The notes: generated from the sequence alone by a model not told the origin. DNA of 32,926 nt from Zopfochytrium polystomum (GCA_025765615.1 JAIVFJ010000488.1:1-32926); one strand, 5' to 3'; positions 18,821 to 29,639 are shown, numbered from the stretch's first letter. A program made the numbers and translations.

Positions 18821-21265
18821 ATGGACACTGCCCACGCCAAGAACAGCACCAGTCCCAGCAACGGCGATAAGGAGATCGTAGTCACCGCAAACATCGACAA
18901 CCGCAATCCCCGCAGGATCCACGCCAGCCGCCGATGGCGTTGCGGGTGGCTACGCTGTGGTACTCGGCGAGGACGGCAAGCCGCTGTCGGCCACCCAGCT
19001 GAAGAAGAGGCGCCGCCAAACAGGAGAAGGAAGCGAAGAAGCTCGAGACGCAACGGCGGGTGGTGCGTAAGGCGGTGTGTTTGTGCGTGTTTGTTCTGGG
19101 CGATCGGTGTGGGTGCGTGTAAATGCGGAGTGTAATGTGATTGTGTGTGTCTTGCATAGTATGCGTCGATCTTAAGCAGGCTATTGTCTCTCTCCCTCTG
19201 TCCTTTTCCCCACCCTCACCGCGATCTTCTGCCCGCCTTCTTATTCTTTTTCCCTATCAACGATCCCATGCACCAGGCCGCCGAAAAGGCCGCGGAAAGG
19301 CCGCACGCGAGCCCAACACTGTGGATTACTCTGCGGGCAAGTACGGCGCACTGCCCCTGAATCAATCGCAGGAGCGCACAGGCCGGAAGCGCACGCGAAT
19401 TGAGGACCTGAGCGAGTCCGCTCGTCGACCAAGTCGTTCTCGTGCAGGCGCGCATCCACAAACGGAACCCCTGGGGTGGGATTGTGCTTCCTGACTCTCC
19501 GCCAACGTGCCGTCACCGTCCAGGCCGTTGTGGCCAAGGACGCGGCCAACGTCAGCAGGCAGATGCCTCAATTTTGTGACCCGAGTGAGTAGTAGAGGTT
19601 ATTCTGTTTCTGCGGGGTTTGGGTGCGTATATTTCCGCCTGTTTCTTACTTCCCTGGAACCCCACTCCAATCTTTCGGTGCATTCTTTGCTTAACAGCGC
19701 CCTCAAACACTGCCCAGCATCACCTTCGAGTCCCTTGTTCTCGTGGAGGCGATCGTCGTCAAGGCAAAAGAGCTCGTCAAGAGCTGCACCATCCAGTCGG
19801 GTCGAGCTCAAAGTGAAGCAGATCCACGTCATCAGCAAGGCAGCAGAGCGCCTGCCGTTCGCCATGGAGGATGCTTCTCGTGGCGAGGAGGAGGAGGGGA
19901 TCCGTTGTTCTCATCGGCCCTCGTCTGGACGGCAGGATCATTGACCTGAGAGTACGTTTTCGCTAGTCATTGTTGATTTTCATTCGTCCCTACAACAACT
20001 GGATTCGCGCACACAAAAAAAAGACCCAGGCAAATCAGGCCCATCTTTCGTATGCAGTCGGGCGTTTGCCAAGCTGTTCCACGACTTTCTGACCGAAAAG
20101 GGATTTATCGAGATCCACACTCCCAAGATAGTTGCAGCGGCAGGCGAGGGCGGTTAGAAATGCATTCAAAATCAAGTACTTTAACCGTAAGTGCACTTTC
20201 TTCATCCTATTTCTAGAAGATTCTGTAACTTAGTTCCCGAGAGTTGTTGGGTGGGCGCATATTTTTCAATTTTCTTCTTTCTAAAAGCAATCGTTGTTTC
20301 TTTTCCTGCAGGCGACGCATACCTGGCGCAATCACCACAACTTTACAAGCAGATGGCAATTTGTTCCGACTTTGAGCGCGTCTTTGAGATCGCTCCTGGT
20401 ACGTTATTTAATCTCCCGCTCGTTCGTATTCCTTCTTTTTCCCTTAATCCGAGTAACACTGCCCTCCTGGGTCCAGTGTTCCGTGAAGAGATGGCATTCT
20501 CGCGCAGTCGCATGACCGAGTTTGTCGGTCTCGATCTCGAAATGGCGTTCGAGGAGCACTACCACGAAGTGCTTGACCTGTTTTGACAAGCTATTTGTGT
20601 TCATCTTTGACGGGCTGAAGACGCGGTTCGCGGCTGAGATCGAGGCTGTGAGAAGAAGCAGTTCCCGTTCGAGGACTTTTGTACCTTCCAAAGACGCTTC
20701 GACTCGACTTTAAGGAAGGAATCAAGATGCTGCGGGAAGCCGGCGCCGAAATTGACGACTTTGATGGCATGACGTATGATTGTCGCGGTCTCCTTTCCTA
20801 AGGCCCCTTTTTTGGTTTTTTTCTTGTTTGTTAGCTTACACCTTTGGTGCCTTTGCTCTCCCTCAATATCAGTATAGATCTTGAAAAAAAGCTGGGGCGG
20901 CTCGTACGTGAAAAGTACAAGACCGACTTTACATGCTGGACAAGTTCCCCTTGGCGCTGCGGTCGTTCCACACGATGCCGGACCCGCACAACCCGGGCTA
21001 CTCGAAACTCGTACGACTTTTTTATTCACGGCGAGGAGATTCTATCCGGCGGGCAGCGCGTGCACGACACTACCGCTGCTCGAGTCGCGGGCGCGCGAGC
21101 ACAGGTGTGGACCTCGAGACGATCCGGCCGTACATTGAGCGTTCAAGTACGGCGCGCGCCGCACGGAGGCGGTGGCATCGGCCCTTGAGCGTCTGACTCA
21201 TGCTGTACCTGAATCTCGGGAACGTCCGGCGGACGTCCATGTTCCCGCGGGATGCGAAACGTTGA
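18821..21265 (+). pseudogene. Cytosolic aspartyl-tRNA synthetase, nearly full length but broken
   Basis: AspRS joins Asp to its tRNA. The pieces occur in the proper order across many frame changes: a charged N-terminal extension (LSATQLKKRRRQ), KYGALPLNQSQ and the anticodon-binding OB-fold (VDQVVLVQARIH, AVVAKDAANVSRQM), [49 protein letters not shown], motif 2 ([23 protein letters not shown]), KYLPKTLRLDF, DKFPLALRSFHTMPDPHNPGY, GEEILSGGQRVHD and motif 3 (GGGGIG..ERL, RRTSMFPRDAKR). Introns are retained (19067-19276, 20187-20311, 20399-20476 and others), so it is not a processed copy. About ten or more single-base indels break it, mostly in short homopolymers. In motif 2 the usual Arg-Ala-Glu and Arg-His are altered (REE, RSR), arguing for real decay. 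I infer a functional gene elsewhere. Confidence 0.8.
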
Positions 21266-22639
21266 GCCCGTAGACTGTGTCAAGGGAAACGAGCGATAGG
21301 GAATCGGGGGGTCTTGGGGATTTGGCATTGTTGAAGGAGTTTTTGCGTCAGGGGACTGAAGTGATGAATAAGGAGAAGAAAAAAATGGCTTTTCAGTCTC
21401 GTACGTATCTGATTGTCAATGTGTGGACGGTCATAAAACTCTTCGTCGTCGTCGCAAGTTCTGCGATTTCAATTTCGACAACCAGGGCATGAATGCTTTC
21501 GAAGCGGAGCATTAAGAGCGGACCACTGCATATGCTAGCCTCTTGTTTGAACAGCTTTTCCCCCAATCACTATCACAACCCAAACCATAAACCATTTCTT
21601 TCGTGCTCCAAGTTTTCGCCGGTAGAGCCAAAACAGGAAAGGAGAGGCAAATTGGGCAAATCCACGCGCGCCGACTCCCCCAATTGTGGCAAACGCGACT
21701 TTGAAGCAAGACACCGTAGGATGGCTGCTCACTGAAGTTCTATGGAAACGGCAGTGGAGGGCGGATCAAAAGGGCATTTGACCTGGCACCGGCGAAACCG
21801 AAGCGACACTTTTTGCCACTTGCCACTTTCAGACTGCACACAACAACAAAAACTTGCACGCAGCAGATGGCCAAACAGCCGGCAGAGCATGGAAGAGGAC
21901 ATGACTTCATATCCAAATCCTCTGGTGATGCGTTGTCCAAATATTGACAGTTGAAAATGCGATGTTAAATAACGACAGTATATTTAAAATCTTCGCTGTT
22001 TATTTCTCGTGTTGCGCGTGCTGGTCTTGAGGTTGCTGTTATTACTGAAACTTTTCTTCCAAATCCACCGCTCATTGGTGTGATGAGATACATGTATGAT
22101 CCGTTACGTGTAAATATCGTCCGTTTTTCATCCTACTATATTTCCGTTTCACTTGTTTGCTGTGCTCGCAAAGAACAGATCGCGGATGCAACATCCGGCT
22201 CGAGGAAGCACACAATCGCCACGATCGCGTTGTGTCACTATGGCTCAATACAAGCCTTCGTGACGCAATTATCCGCCAAGGTCGTGCGTGTTTGGGTGGT
22301 GGATGAATTCCTCTCATTGCGAAACCTCTGCCAGGCGTGCGTCGCTCCGCCCTCCTTCTGGGTCGGTTGAGTGTTCATCGGACGCCATGATATGCAGGCA
22401 TTTGAAAAGCGAAAAGGCGGGGAGGCTACTCTGTGATCGTGAAAGAGATCTGATTGACGACGCTTGCGGTTGAATGTTCCCTGCACTTCCGCGAGCCCCT
22501 GATCCATGTTCGGGAGCCGCGTTGATGGGGAGGGAGATGGCAGAGGCGGATCGAGATCCCATGGAGGAGGTGAGCGGATGAATGGCGCCTCAGCCTCCCC
22601 GAAGCATCCATCGACAGTGCGCAAACAGGACGCGGGGAC

Positions 22640-22830
22640 GTGAAATCTATCTGGTTTGATTGATCCGGTAGATTGATGGGCAAGATTAGATTGCTGATGG
22701 ATCAACTGATTGATGCCTTGTGGGATAAACTTTCCGAATCGAGGAGGCGGAAAAGATTTGTGCTCGCCTGGACCGATCGGGAGAGAGAGGGGTGTGGGGC
22801 GCAGGAAGGAGAGACCAGCAGACAGATCCC
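22640..22830 (+). repeat. Diverged direct duplication, copy A
   Basis: Shares ATCTGGTTT.ATTGA, GGTAGATTGAT, ATTGCTGATGGATCAAC, GGGATAAACT.TCCGAAT and GATCGGGAGAGAGAG in the same order with 23320-23560. The long open frames on its minus strand are low in motif content and are not called. Confidence 0.7.
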
Positions 22831-23319
22831 AAAGTCCGCACCAAAAAGAGAACCGCAGCTTGTTTGAGAATAGTAATGTAATTCTATGGGCGACCTTGAG
22901 GTCGTTAAGTTGAAACCAATTCTGTGTGCGGATGTTGATCAATGCTATTAACCTTTCATTTACGTCCCGTGCGTATAAGGGAGCCACGCAATCCCAACAC
23001 AACCGTTCTTGGCACATTGACACGTCATATGCCGTGGCCTCGATCCTAGCTGTCTAGACACATTTATCCGCCAACGGTTCGGCAAATCAATTACCGCGAG
23101 CAGCACGGCACTCTCTGAACGGCGTGCTTCGCCGCTGCTCCCTCTGTATCATCCAAACACGAAAAAGAGGTGGCATGGCGGGTCAGGGTGCGAAAAGCTG
23201 CAGACAGCTACCTCTGTGGAAGTCGCTCGGGTGAATGGCCTTAACCCCTAGGATTTGGGCCCGCCATATATAATTAATGGATGGGTAGGGACGGACTGCG
23301 ATGGGACAGTCGACGTGGA

Positions 23320-23560
23320 GATTACATCGATCTGGTTTCATTGACGGGTAGATTGATTGGGTGGATTGATTGCTGATGGATCAACGGTTGGGATAAACTG
23401 TCCGAATGGAGTCGGCGCGTTGGGTTTGCCGTCGGCCGAATCTGTCGATTTGCTTTTTCTTCTCTTTGAGTCCTTTTCCTTTTTCGAATATGTGCAAGCC
23501 GAGGGGAGATCGGGAGAGAGAGTGGTTGGGGTGGAGGAAGCAGGCAGATGGCCGCGGTCG
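23320..23560 (+). repeat. Diverged direct duplication, copy B
   Basis: Partner of 22640-22830, about 0.68 kb downstream, with small indels between the shared words. A 20-base A run lies further on at about 23817-23836. Confidence 0.7.
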
Positions 23561-24022
23561 CGCGGGGTAGTTCGGGCCGGATCGGCGAGGTGGCTAAATT
23601 TGAGCTCTCCATTTTAGGAAAGAGATTTCCTGTGAAGCAAAACTTTCCCCCGCTTACCGGATTTATCCGTTTTTGGCTCGAAGGTCCGAGCGGGTGGTGA
23701 CGAAATCGATGGGGCTGAGATTGTCCATCCGGAAGTGAGACAGGGGAAACAGGGACACAGACAGCGGAGACAGCGAGTGGCCGACAGTCCGACAAACAAA
23801 AAGAAACATGGAGCGAAAAAAAAAAAAAAAAAAAAAGCCCAGCAAGCTTTGCGGTTGAACCCTGCCGTCACCCCATCTGGCTTTATTTAAATTGTTTCGG
23901 ACGCCCTTCGGGTCGCCCTCCCTCCTCCTCCCTTTTCTTGGATACCACCTGGATACCCCTCTTCACCTAACTCCACATCCTCCTCACCAGCCAACACTCC
24001 TCGTCCAAGCACGTTCGCAGCC

Positions 24023-24943
24023 ATGAGCGCCCAAGGCCAACATCGATTCCCGTCCCAGACGCCGCACTGCGGAACGCCACTAATCTGTAAGTGTCCCTCC
24101 TCACATCCCCCACTTCACGCCCATCGATCTGACCTTCGCCAAAAAACCAGATCTCGCCGCCCGCAACCATCGACCTTGACTTCTCCGACCCAACCATCGC
24201 CGCCGCCGCCTCCGCCCGCTCCCTCCCTTCACCTTCCTCCCCATCCTCCTTGAACCCGCTAGCAAGCATGGACCACACTCCGACCCAACGCTTCGTCTTC
24301 GACGTCGTCATGGGTACGCAGTCAACCTTCAACGACGTGCAGCTGGCGCTGTACTATCTCGGCCGCTTCCGGGCCGACCGTTCCCGCTCCCAGCAGGCAC
24401 ACGAAGGTGCCACCCGCTTTTTCCGATGACAGATCGCGCCTCGCGGACGCCGCCCGCCGGAAACCACACGCAGCCGTCGCTGCACCCCTACCCGCACTCC
24501 CGCCGCGGCTTGCGTTCACGTGCGTCGCTGATTCTCGCTTGGGAAGCACCTTCACGACACGCCATACACGGCGCGGGTGTGGTCGTCGCTCACGGGGGCT
24601 GCCGCTCGCCACGATCAACGCGGCCCGAGCGCGAGGTGTTGGCGGGGGCTCGGAGTACCGGCTCCACGTAGACCCCGGGCGGTCGCCGGTCGCCGTCTGC
24701 CGTTGCTGCCGACGCCGTCGATGGAAGCAGCCGCGGCTTCGGCTTCGGGGGGTGGGTTTGCCGGGTTTCTGCTGGGCGGCGGTTCGGATTGCCGGCGCGC
24801 TCGCAAGGGCAGGGATTTGTGGCGGTGCTGCTGGTGGTGCGGGCCGGTGCGGTGATTGCTGGAGGCGGAGGCATGGACGATCGATTGATGCTCGCTGGTG
24901 GTGGGTCAAGGAAGCGAAAGAGGTCGGCAGAATCAAGAGATGA
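24023..24943 (+). pseudogene. PCL/Pho80-type cyclin, copy 5 (multiply frameshifted)
   Basis: Exon 1 (24023-24086) starts MSAQGQHRF and ends TPLI. The intron is 24087-24150 (64 nt, GTAAGT...CAG). Exon 2 opens Leu-Ala-Ala, then has a one-base insertion before Thr-Ile-Asp-Leu-Asp-Phe-Ser-Asp-Pro. Next come TPTQRFVFDVVM, TQSTFNDVQLALYYLGRFRAD and a stop. Later pieces (SLILAWE, EREVLAG, FCWAAVRIAGALARAG) lie in three different frames. A basic KRKRSAES segment at about 24915-24940 in another frame resembles the tail of copy 3. Exon 1 is short, as in copies 6 to 8. Given the number of breaks and the drifted second half, I call this a pseudogene. Confidence 0.7.
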
Positions 24944-25393
24944 GGGAGGGGCAAAGACGATCAGGGTGGCCTGTGCACTATTAATGCGAATGGGATTTTT
25001 TCGGATACGTTCGTCGGTTCTTCCATCACTTCTTCCTCACATTATAATTATTTTCCGCTTTCTAAACTTGCTGGCTTCTGTGTAACGGAGCATCGTTAAT
25101 TGAACTCATTTGTCGTGTTTAGTATTTGGCTCTCTGGTTATGATCTAACACGTGTTGGTGGCGCGGCTCATGGGGGGAATTGTGACAAGGTCGAACTTGA
25201 CAAGTTTCATGAGGCCCGAAATGGCAGGGAATCTCCGGGCTTACGAGAGGGGGCTTTGCCCAATGAATTGCCGGCCGGGAAAATCAATCTACCGCCTCTC
25301 CATTCCACACTTCGGCAGCTTCGCGACATAATTATTTCTCCGAACACCAACAACATATTCAGGGCCGCCCTCCCACCCCACTGATCCCAAACG
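24944..25393. other. Spacer between cyclin copies 5 and 6
   Basis: No gene seen. It contains AACACGTGTT (about 25148-25157), a CACGTG E-box core about 240 bp upstream of copy 6. Confidence 0.4.
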
Positions 25394-26264
25394 ATGGACA
25401 GCGACGACGGTGCGATGCGCAAAGCTTTGATATGTATGTCCCCACTCGATACGCCGTGCTGCGTTCGACGCGAACAACCCGTCCAGCGGGACCTCGTCCT
25501 CACTAACTACGGCCACTTCACCCGTACCAGACCTTGCCGCCGTCACCATCGACCTCGGAGCAGCTCCCACAACAACGACCAGCACCCATACAGCGGGCCG
25601 CCCGCTCGCAACCCGGCCCTCGACGGAGCGCTTCGTGTTTGACCTAGTCATGCGCTCGCAGTCGAGTTCTTGGACCTGAGCTTGCGCTGTTCTACATCGG
25701 CCGGTACCGCGCCCTCACAAGGAACCTGCAGCGCTCTGCCGCCTCCGTTTCTCCGATAGCGACGTCCCGCACAATGCGCCCGCCAACTCCGCTTCCAGAA
25801 TCCACCACCACCGCCGTTGGAAGCGAGAACGACAGGCCGTCGATACCGCCCTCACACCAGGAGTCTTGGCGTGCCTGATTCTCGCTTGGAGGCACCTCCA
25901 CGACAACCCGCCCACCCACACGCGAGTGGTCGCTCATATCTGGGCTCCCCGCTGCGAGGATCAACGCCGCGGAGCGAGCGGTGCTGACAGGATTGCGGTA
26001 TCGGCTGCACGTTGGACACTTCGAGGCGGAAAACGGAGGAGGGGGGGTGTATGGCTGCATTTTGCGATGCGGGCAACGAGGATCGCGGAGGGGATAGTGC
26101 AGGCGGGGATGGTTGGGGCGCAGACGCCTGGGGGGGCGGAGAGGAATGCAGGGGTGGTTGCGACTCGCGGGTGGAATGTGGACGGGTTGGACGAGCCAGA
26201 TCGTGCAAGCCATTCCACAAAAGCGGAGAACCGAGGCGCCGGAGGAGCGGCCGGCGAAAAGTAA
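25394..26264 (+). pseudogene. PCL/Pho80-type cyclin, copy 6 (frameshifted)
   Basis: Exon 1 (25394-25433) encodes MDSDDGAMRKALI. The intron is 25434-25530 (97 nt, GTATGT...CAG). Exon 2 opens Leu-Ala-Ala-Val-Thr-Ile-Asp-Leu and continues TERFVFDLVMRSQSS. One base is missing just after, putting a stop in frame. In other frames the rest follows in order: ELALFYIGRYRA, LACLILAWRHLHDN, a WSLISGLPAARINAAERAVLTGLRYRLHVG stretch, and FAMRATRIAEGIVQAGM up to the TAA at 26262-26264. The motifs themselves are well kept, so either decay is recent or the indels are artefacts. Confidence 0.7.
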
Positions 26265-27003
26265 TCAAGGGGGAACGGAAACAGAGATGACGTTCATTCA
26301 CGTGCCCACCATCTCCTCGTGGGTTTTCCGTCCGTTGGGACGCAGACACGGTCACTGCCAAAAAGCGGCCGATGATGATATGATGAGTGACGAGCGACGG
26401 AAGTTTGCAGACGGAGTAAACCGCTGCAAATCTTTAATCACAGTGGCATAAAAGTTCGCAACCAAGCAATAGTCTTTCTAAATGCCAGTCAAGCACCAAT
26501 TTCATTACATCATGTGAGAGCTGCCACCAAGTTTGCCTTTGGAGTATGGGCGCCACCGATTCAATCGTTGACAAAAAAAATTGTGACCAGCGGCGCTTCG
26601 GGCCGAGTCGACCCCAGGCAGCACTGCATTCGTCAATCGGCTCGGACTAATCGATTGTGGAGAAGTAAGTACGCTTCGTTGCCGCACGTTGCCACACTTC
26701 GACGAACTTCAATGCCGGGCGGGTTTTCATGCCTTTGTGGAGGGGGCGGCGGGGAAGTTATGAAGTGTGGAGCAGCCGACTCTTTGTTGCGCCACAGATG
26801 ACAAAACCTTTGGAACGAGGCGATAAATATTCACGAAATCGACTCACGTGTTTCGCCGTCATGGGCGAAACAAGACAACGCCCCAGGGCAGACACGTTTC
26901 GATTCGTTTTCGTGGCCATGTTGGATACATAGCGATACTGAACCCGCCCGCTCTAATTCCCATCGCTGTCATATCCCATAACCTCAAGGAAACGGCGCCG
27001 GCG
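26265..27003. other. Spacer between cyclin copies 6 and 7
   Basis: No gene seen. CACGTG cores occur at about 26299 and 26847, the second about 155 bp upstream of copy 7. Confidence 0.4.
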
Positions 27004-27685
27004 ATGGACGACCCACTGCGGAACGCCTTAATTTGGGTGTAGTCAGCCCCATCCGCATTCCGAATGCTTTTTTTACCCACAATGCCCATCCACCTCACAA
27101 TTCGAACCGGAAACAATCGATCGCTTTCGTCAAATCAGCTACTGCCCTCGATCCGCCGCCATCCAACCCGTCCGCGACCCAGCGCTTTTTTTCGACCGCC
27201 GTCATGCAGTCCAGATCGAGTTTCTACGGCATGCAGCTCGGTCTCTTCTACCTCAGCCGCTTCCGTGCTGGCATGGGAAAGGCGCAGCCGTCTCAAACGC
27301 ATCTCAAACCACCCAGCTAACCTGCGCAGTCTTAAACATCAGTTCCGCACTCGACATGCCCAACCACCGACGTCTCCTCCATCAGCACTCCGCCATCGCT
27401 ACAGCTTCGCTGCCGCCAACCTCGCCTTTCTCGCATCCCTCATCCTCGCATGGAAGCCACTTCCACGACGACTCACCGCCACAGGCGGTCGTGGTCGCGC
27501 ATGTCCGGGATGCCCACAACGCTGAATCAACGCCGCGGAACGGACGGTTCTCGATGCGATCGGATACCGGCTGCACGTGGCCCTCTGTTTTATGGAAGAG
27601 TGGTTTGCCGCGTTGCGCGGGGCAGCGGTTACAGATCGTGACGGGCTTCGCGAGGTCCGTAGAGGTTCCGGTGGAAGAAATTTGA
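27004..27685 (+). pseudogene. PCL/Pho80-type cyclin, copy 7 (most decayed)
   Basis: Exon 1 encodes MDDPLRNALI. The donor that is T/GTACGT in copy 3 has become T/GGGTGT, and the exon 2 acceptor with its Leu-Ala-Ala opening is no longer recognisable. The body survives in pieces: ATQRFFSTAVMQSRSSFYGMQLGLFYLSRFRAGM, AFLASLILAWK, HFHDDSP, and an INAAERTVLDAIGYRLHVAL stretch spread over different frames. Losing both splice sites as well as frame makes this a pseudogene regardless of any sequencing error. Confidence 0.7.
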
Positions 27686-28715
27686 GAATGTGGAGGGCAG
27701 AGGAGGGTGGCTGTGACGAAATGCGAGAGGAGGTGGAAAGCGAAAATGGAGCGACGCAGAAAGGTGAAAGCCACTGGACAGCCAAAAAAATGTATCCTAA
27801 TGAAACCGACTCGGACCTTTGATTCAATTGAAGTTTCCCAAAGAAGTGTTGGTCCTGTTCACACCTTTTTCCGAGAATTGTGCCCACGTTTATGTAAGAC
27901 TTTTTTCGCCAAAAAACGTTGTGCGTTGGCAAGGTAAACCGAAAGCAGCGTCGTGTAGTGGAAGCAGTGGGCTCATAACCCAAAGGTCGAACGATTCGAA
28001 ACGTTCCGCTGCTATAGATTCTTCGACCAATGGCTAGTTCTGTTTTGGGCCACCACTGGTGAGGGTCTGAACCATTTTTTCGACGCTCTTTTCTACCGGT
28101 CTCTGGGTCAACCTCCGCGGTTCCCCTCCATTGATAGTATGTGTGCCCGTTCACAAGAAACAGGTCATTTTTTGGAGAGTTTGATGGAGTTTGAATGTGT
28201 CGTTTCTCCTGCATACAGTCAGCTGCTCCGGCGGGAGACGAAGCAGGAGATTTTCCTAAGTGGAAAGGGTCGGAGGTGGTAAGTAAAATTGTGTCTGTTA
28301 CGTTGTCACAAGGGTTTCGGCCCCGAACAGGCGGGCAAATACGATTGCGCGACACCGATTTCCGTCACCAACTCGGCTCATGGCACTGACTTGGTTCGCT
28401 TGTGCTGGTGAAAAATACGGCATCCGTTTTCCGGTCGATTGCAAGCAACTTAACTGAGCAAAGGTCAGGACGGGGTGCTGGCAAACAGGACAAACGGCTG
28501 AGTAAAGACAAACATCGGAAAGCCCGTCGATTGAGAGTTTCCCGTAACGATCGCAGACATCCTCCGCACCGCATATCACCGCTCGGTTTCGTTTTCCTTT
28601 TGCGGAAAGTAAGAGCGGAATTCTTTCCGTCACCAGGTTTGTTCTTTGTTTATCATCATTTGTCTTTTTCCCAATCATCTCTCGACCAACCATCAGTCAG
28701 CACTTGCATCAATCG
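27686..28715. other. Spacer between cyclin copies 7 and 8
   Basis: Apart from the tRNA-like sequence at 27944-28014 nothing is supported here. Long open frames on both strands overlap one another and lack motifs. Confidence 0.4.
27944..28014 (+). tRNA. Initiator tRNA-Met (CAT)-like, degenerate
   Basis: The acceptor stem AGCAGCG/CGCTGCT pairs over all 7 bp and has the eukaryotic-initiator A1:T72. The anticodon loop CTCATAA is closed by the three G:C pairs typical of initiators (GGG/CCC). The T stem GAACG/CGTTC pairs, and the loop is ATTCGAAA, one T longer than the initiator ATCGAAA. The D arm to anticodon arm junction appears two bases short. The total is 71 nt including the discriminator A. 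A TTTT lies about 25 nt downstream. It could be a pseudogene, or a true tRNA with sequence errors. Confidence 0.6.
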
Positions 28716-29497
28716 ATGGAAGCAGCGTTGAACGCCGCCCTCGTCTGTGGGTGTCGATGCGTCGCCTTAGGAAGGCTGTCGTTGGCGCCTTCGTCTCTAA
28801 CCTATGAGCCCCAACCGCAGACCTGGCCGCCGTTACCATCGATGTGGACTTTTCCGATCCCGCAAACATCGCGGCTGTCACAGCTGCGCACACTCCCTGG
28901 CTCCCCACCTCCCTCTCGACCCGCAACCACACCACCACGCAGTGCTTCCTCTTCCACATCGTCATGCACTCACAGTCAACCTTCTACGACCTGCAGCTCG
29001 CGCTGTACTACCTCTCCTGCTACCGCGCGCGCACCCGAAAGGCCGCGCTGTCGTCCTCGGAAAAGGGACCAATAGTGACCTCAATCCCTCCACGACCTGC
29101 GGATCTCCGCGAGCGCCCGCTCACACCACCACCAGACACTGTCGTTGAAGGCACCGGACGACCCGACCACGCGCCGGCACCTCGACTTGCGTTTCTCGCG
29201 TGCCTCGTGCTTGCTTGGAAGCATCTCCACGATGACCAACACACAACCAAAACATGGTCTTCGTTTTCGGGTGAACCCGCGGCGCTGATCAACGCTGCAG
29301 AACGGACGGTGCTTTGCGGCCTGGGCCATCGGCTTCACGTTGGCATGGTTTGCAGGGGGTGTGAGGTCGGCGGAGCAGGTTTCGAGGCGTTCTGTAGGGC
29401 GGCGGTGCGGATCGCCGAAGGCATTGCACAAGCAGAGTTCAAGGACCGTGAGAGTGCATTGGATGGCTGGAATAAAGAAACAAAAACTCCGAAATGA
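28716..29497 (+). CDS. PCL/Pho80-type cyclin, copy 8 (intact)
   Basis: The only fully open copy. Exon 1 (28716-28746) encodes MEAALNAALV. The intron is 28747-28820 (74 nt, GTGGGT...CAG), and a Tyr codon is split by it. Exon 2 (28821-29497) runs unbroken to a TGA, giving 235 residues. Order: LAAVTIDVDFSDPAN; TTTQCFLFHIVMHSQSTFYDL; LQLALYYLSCYRAR (first cyclin-box helices); a linker of about 60 residues; LAFLACLVLAWKHLHDD (central helix); TWSSFSGEPAALINAAERTVL; GLGHRLHVG; FEAFCRAAVRIAEGIAQAEF. This follows the fungal PCL/Pho80 layout, in which a helix with (A/L)xxLAxK(H/Y)LxD is followed by W(S/A)xxSGxxxxxxNxxER. These proteins activate and aim Pho85-like kinases in phosphate, cell-cycle and polarity control (family knowledge); the specific role here is unknown. 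It serves as the reference copy for the other seven. Confidence 0.85.
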
Positions 29498-29639
29498 ATC
29501 CCGCAACGAAAACTTGAAATTTATCAGGAGTCTGCGTCGTTTGCCCTTGCTTTCGCATGAATGGTAAAGCCAAAAGAAAGAGACATGAAAGCGGGGATGG
29601 GGCAAGCACGGCTCACTGAAAACACGCGGCCAGAGCGGT

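Larger units (their letters stand above)
21266..24022. other. Gene-poor duplicated spacer
   Basis: About 2.7 kb without a supported gene. It holds a diverged direct duplication (see 22640 and 23320) and a TATTTAAA at about 23883 upstream of cyclin copy 5. A sequence at 22240-22275 resembles the end of a cyclin exon 1 (Leu-Arg-Asp-Ala-Ile-Ile), but no exon 2 follows it. Confidence 0.4.

Noticed and set aside
22238..23023. Minus-strand open frame of 261 codons
   Set aside because: It spans the duplicated spacer and contains no recognisable domain; the partner duplicate carries a different frame, so coding is unlikely.
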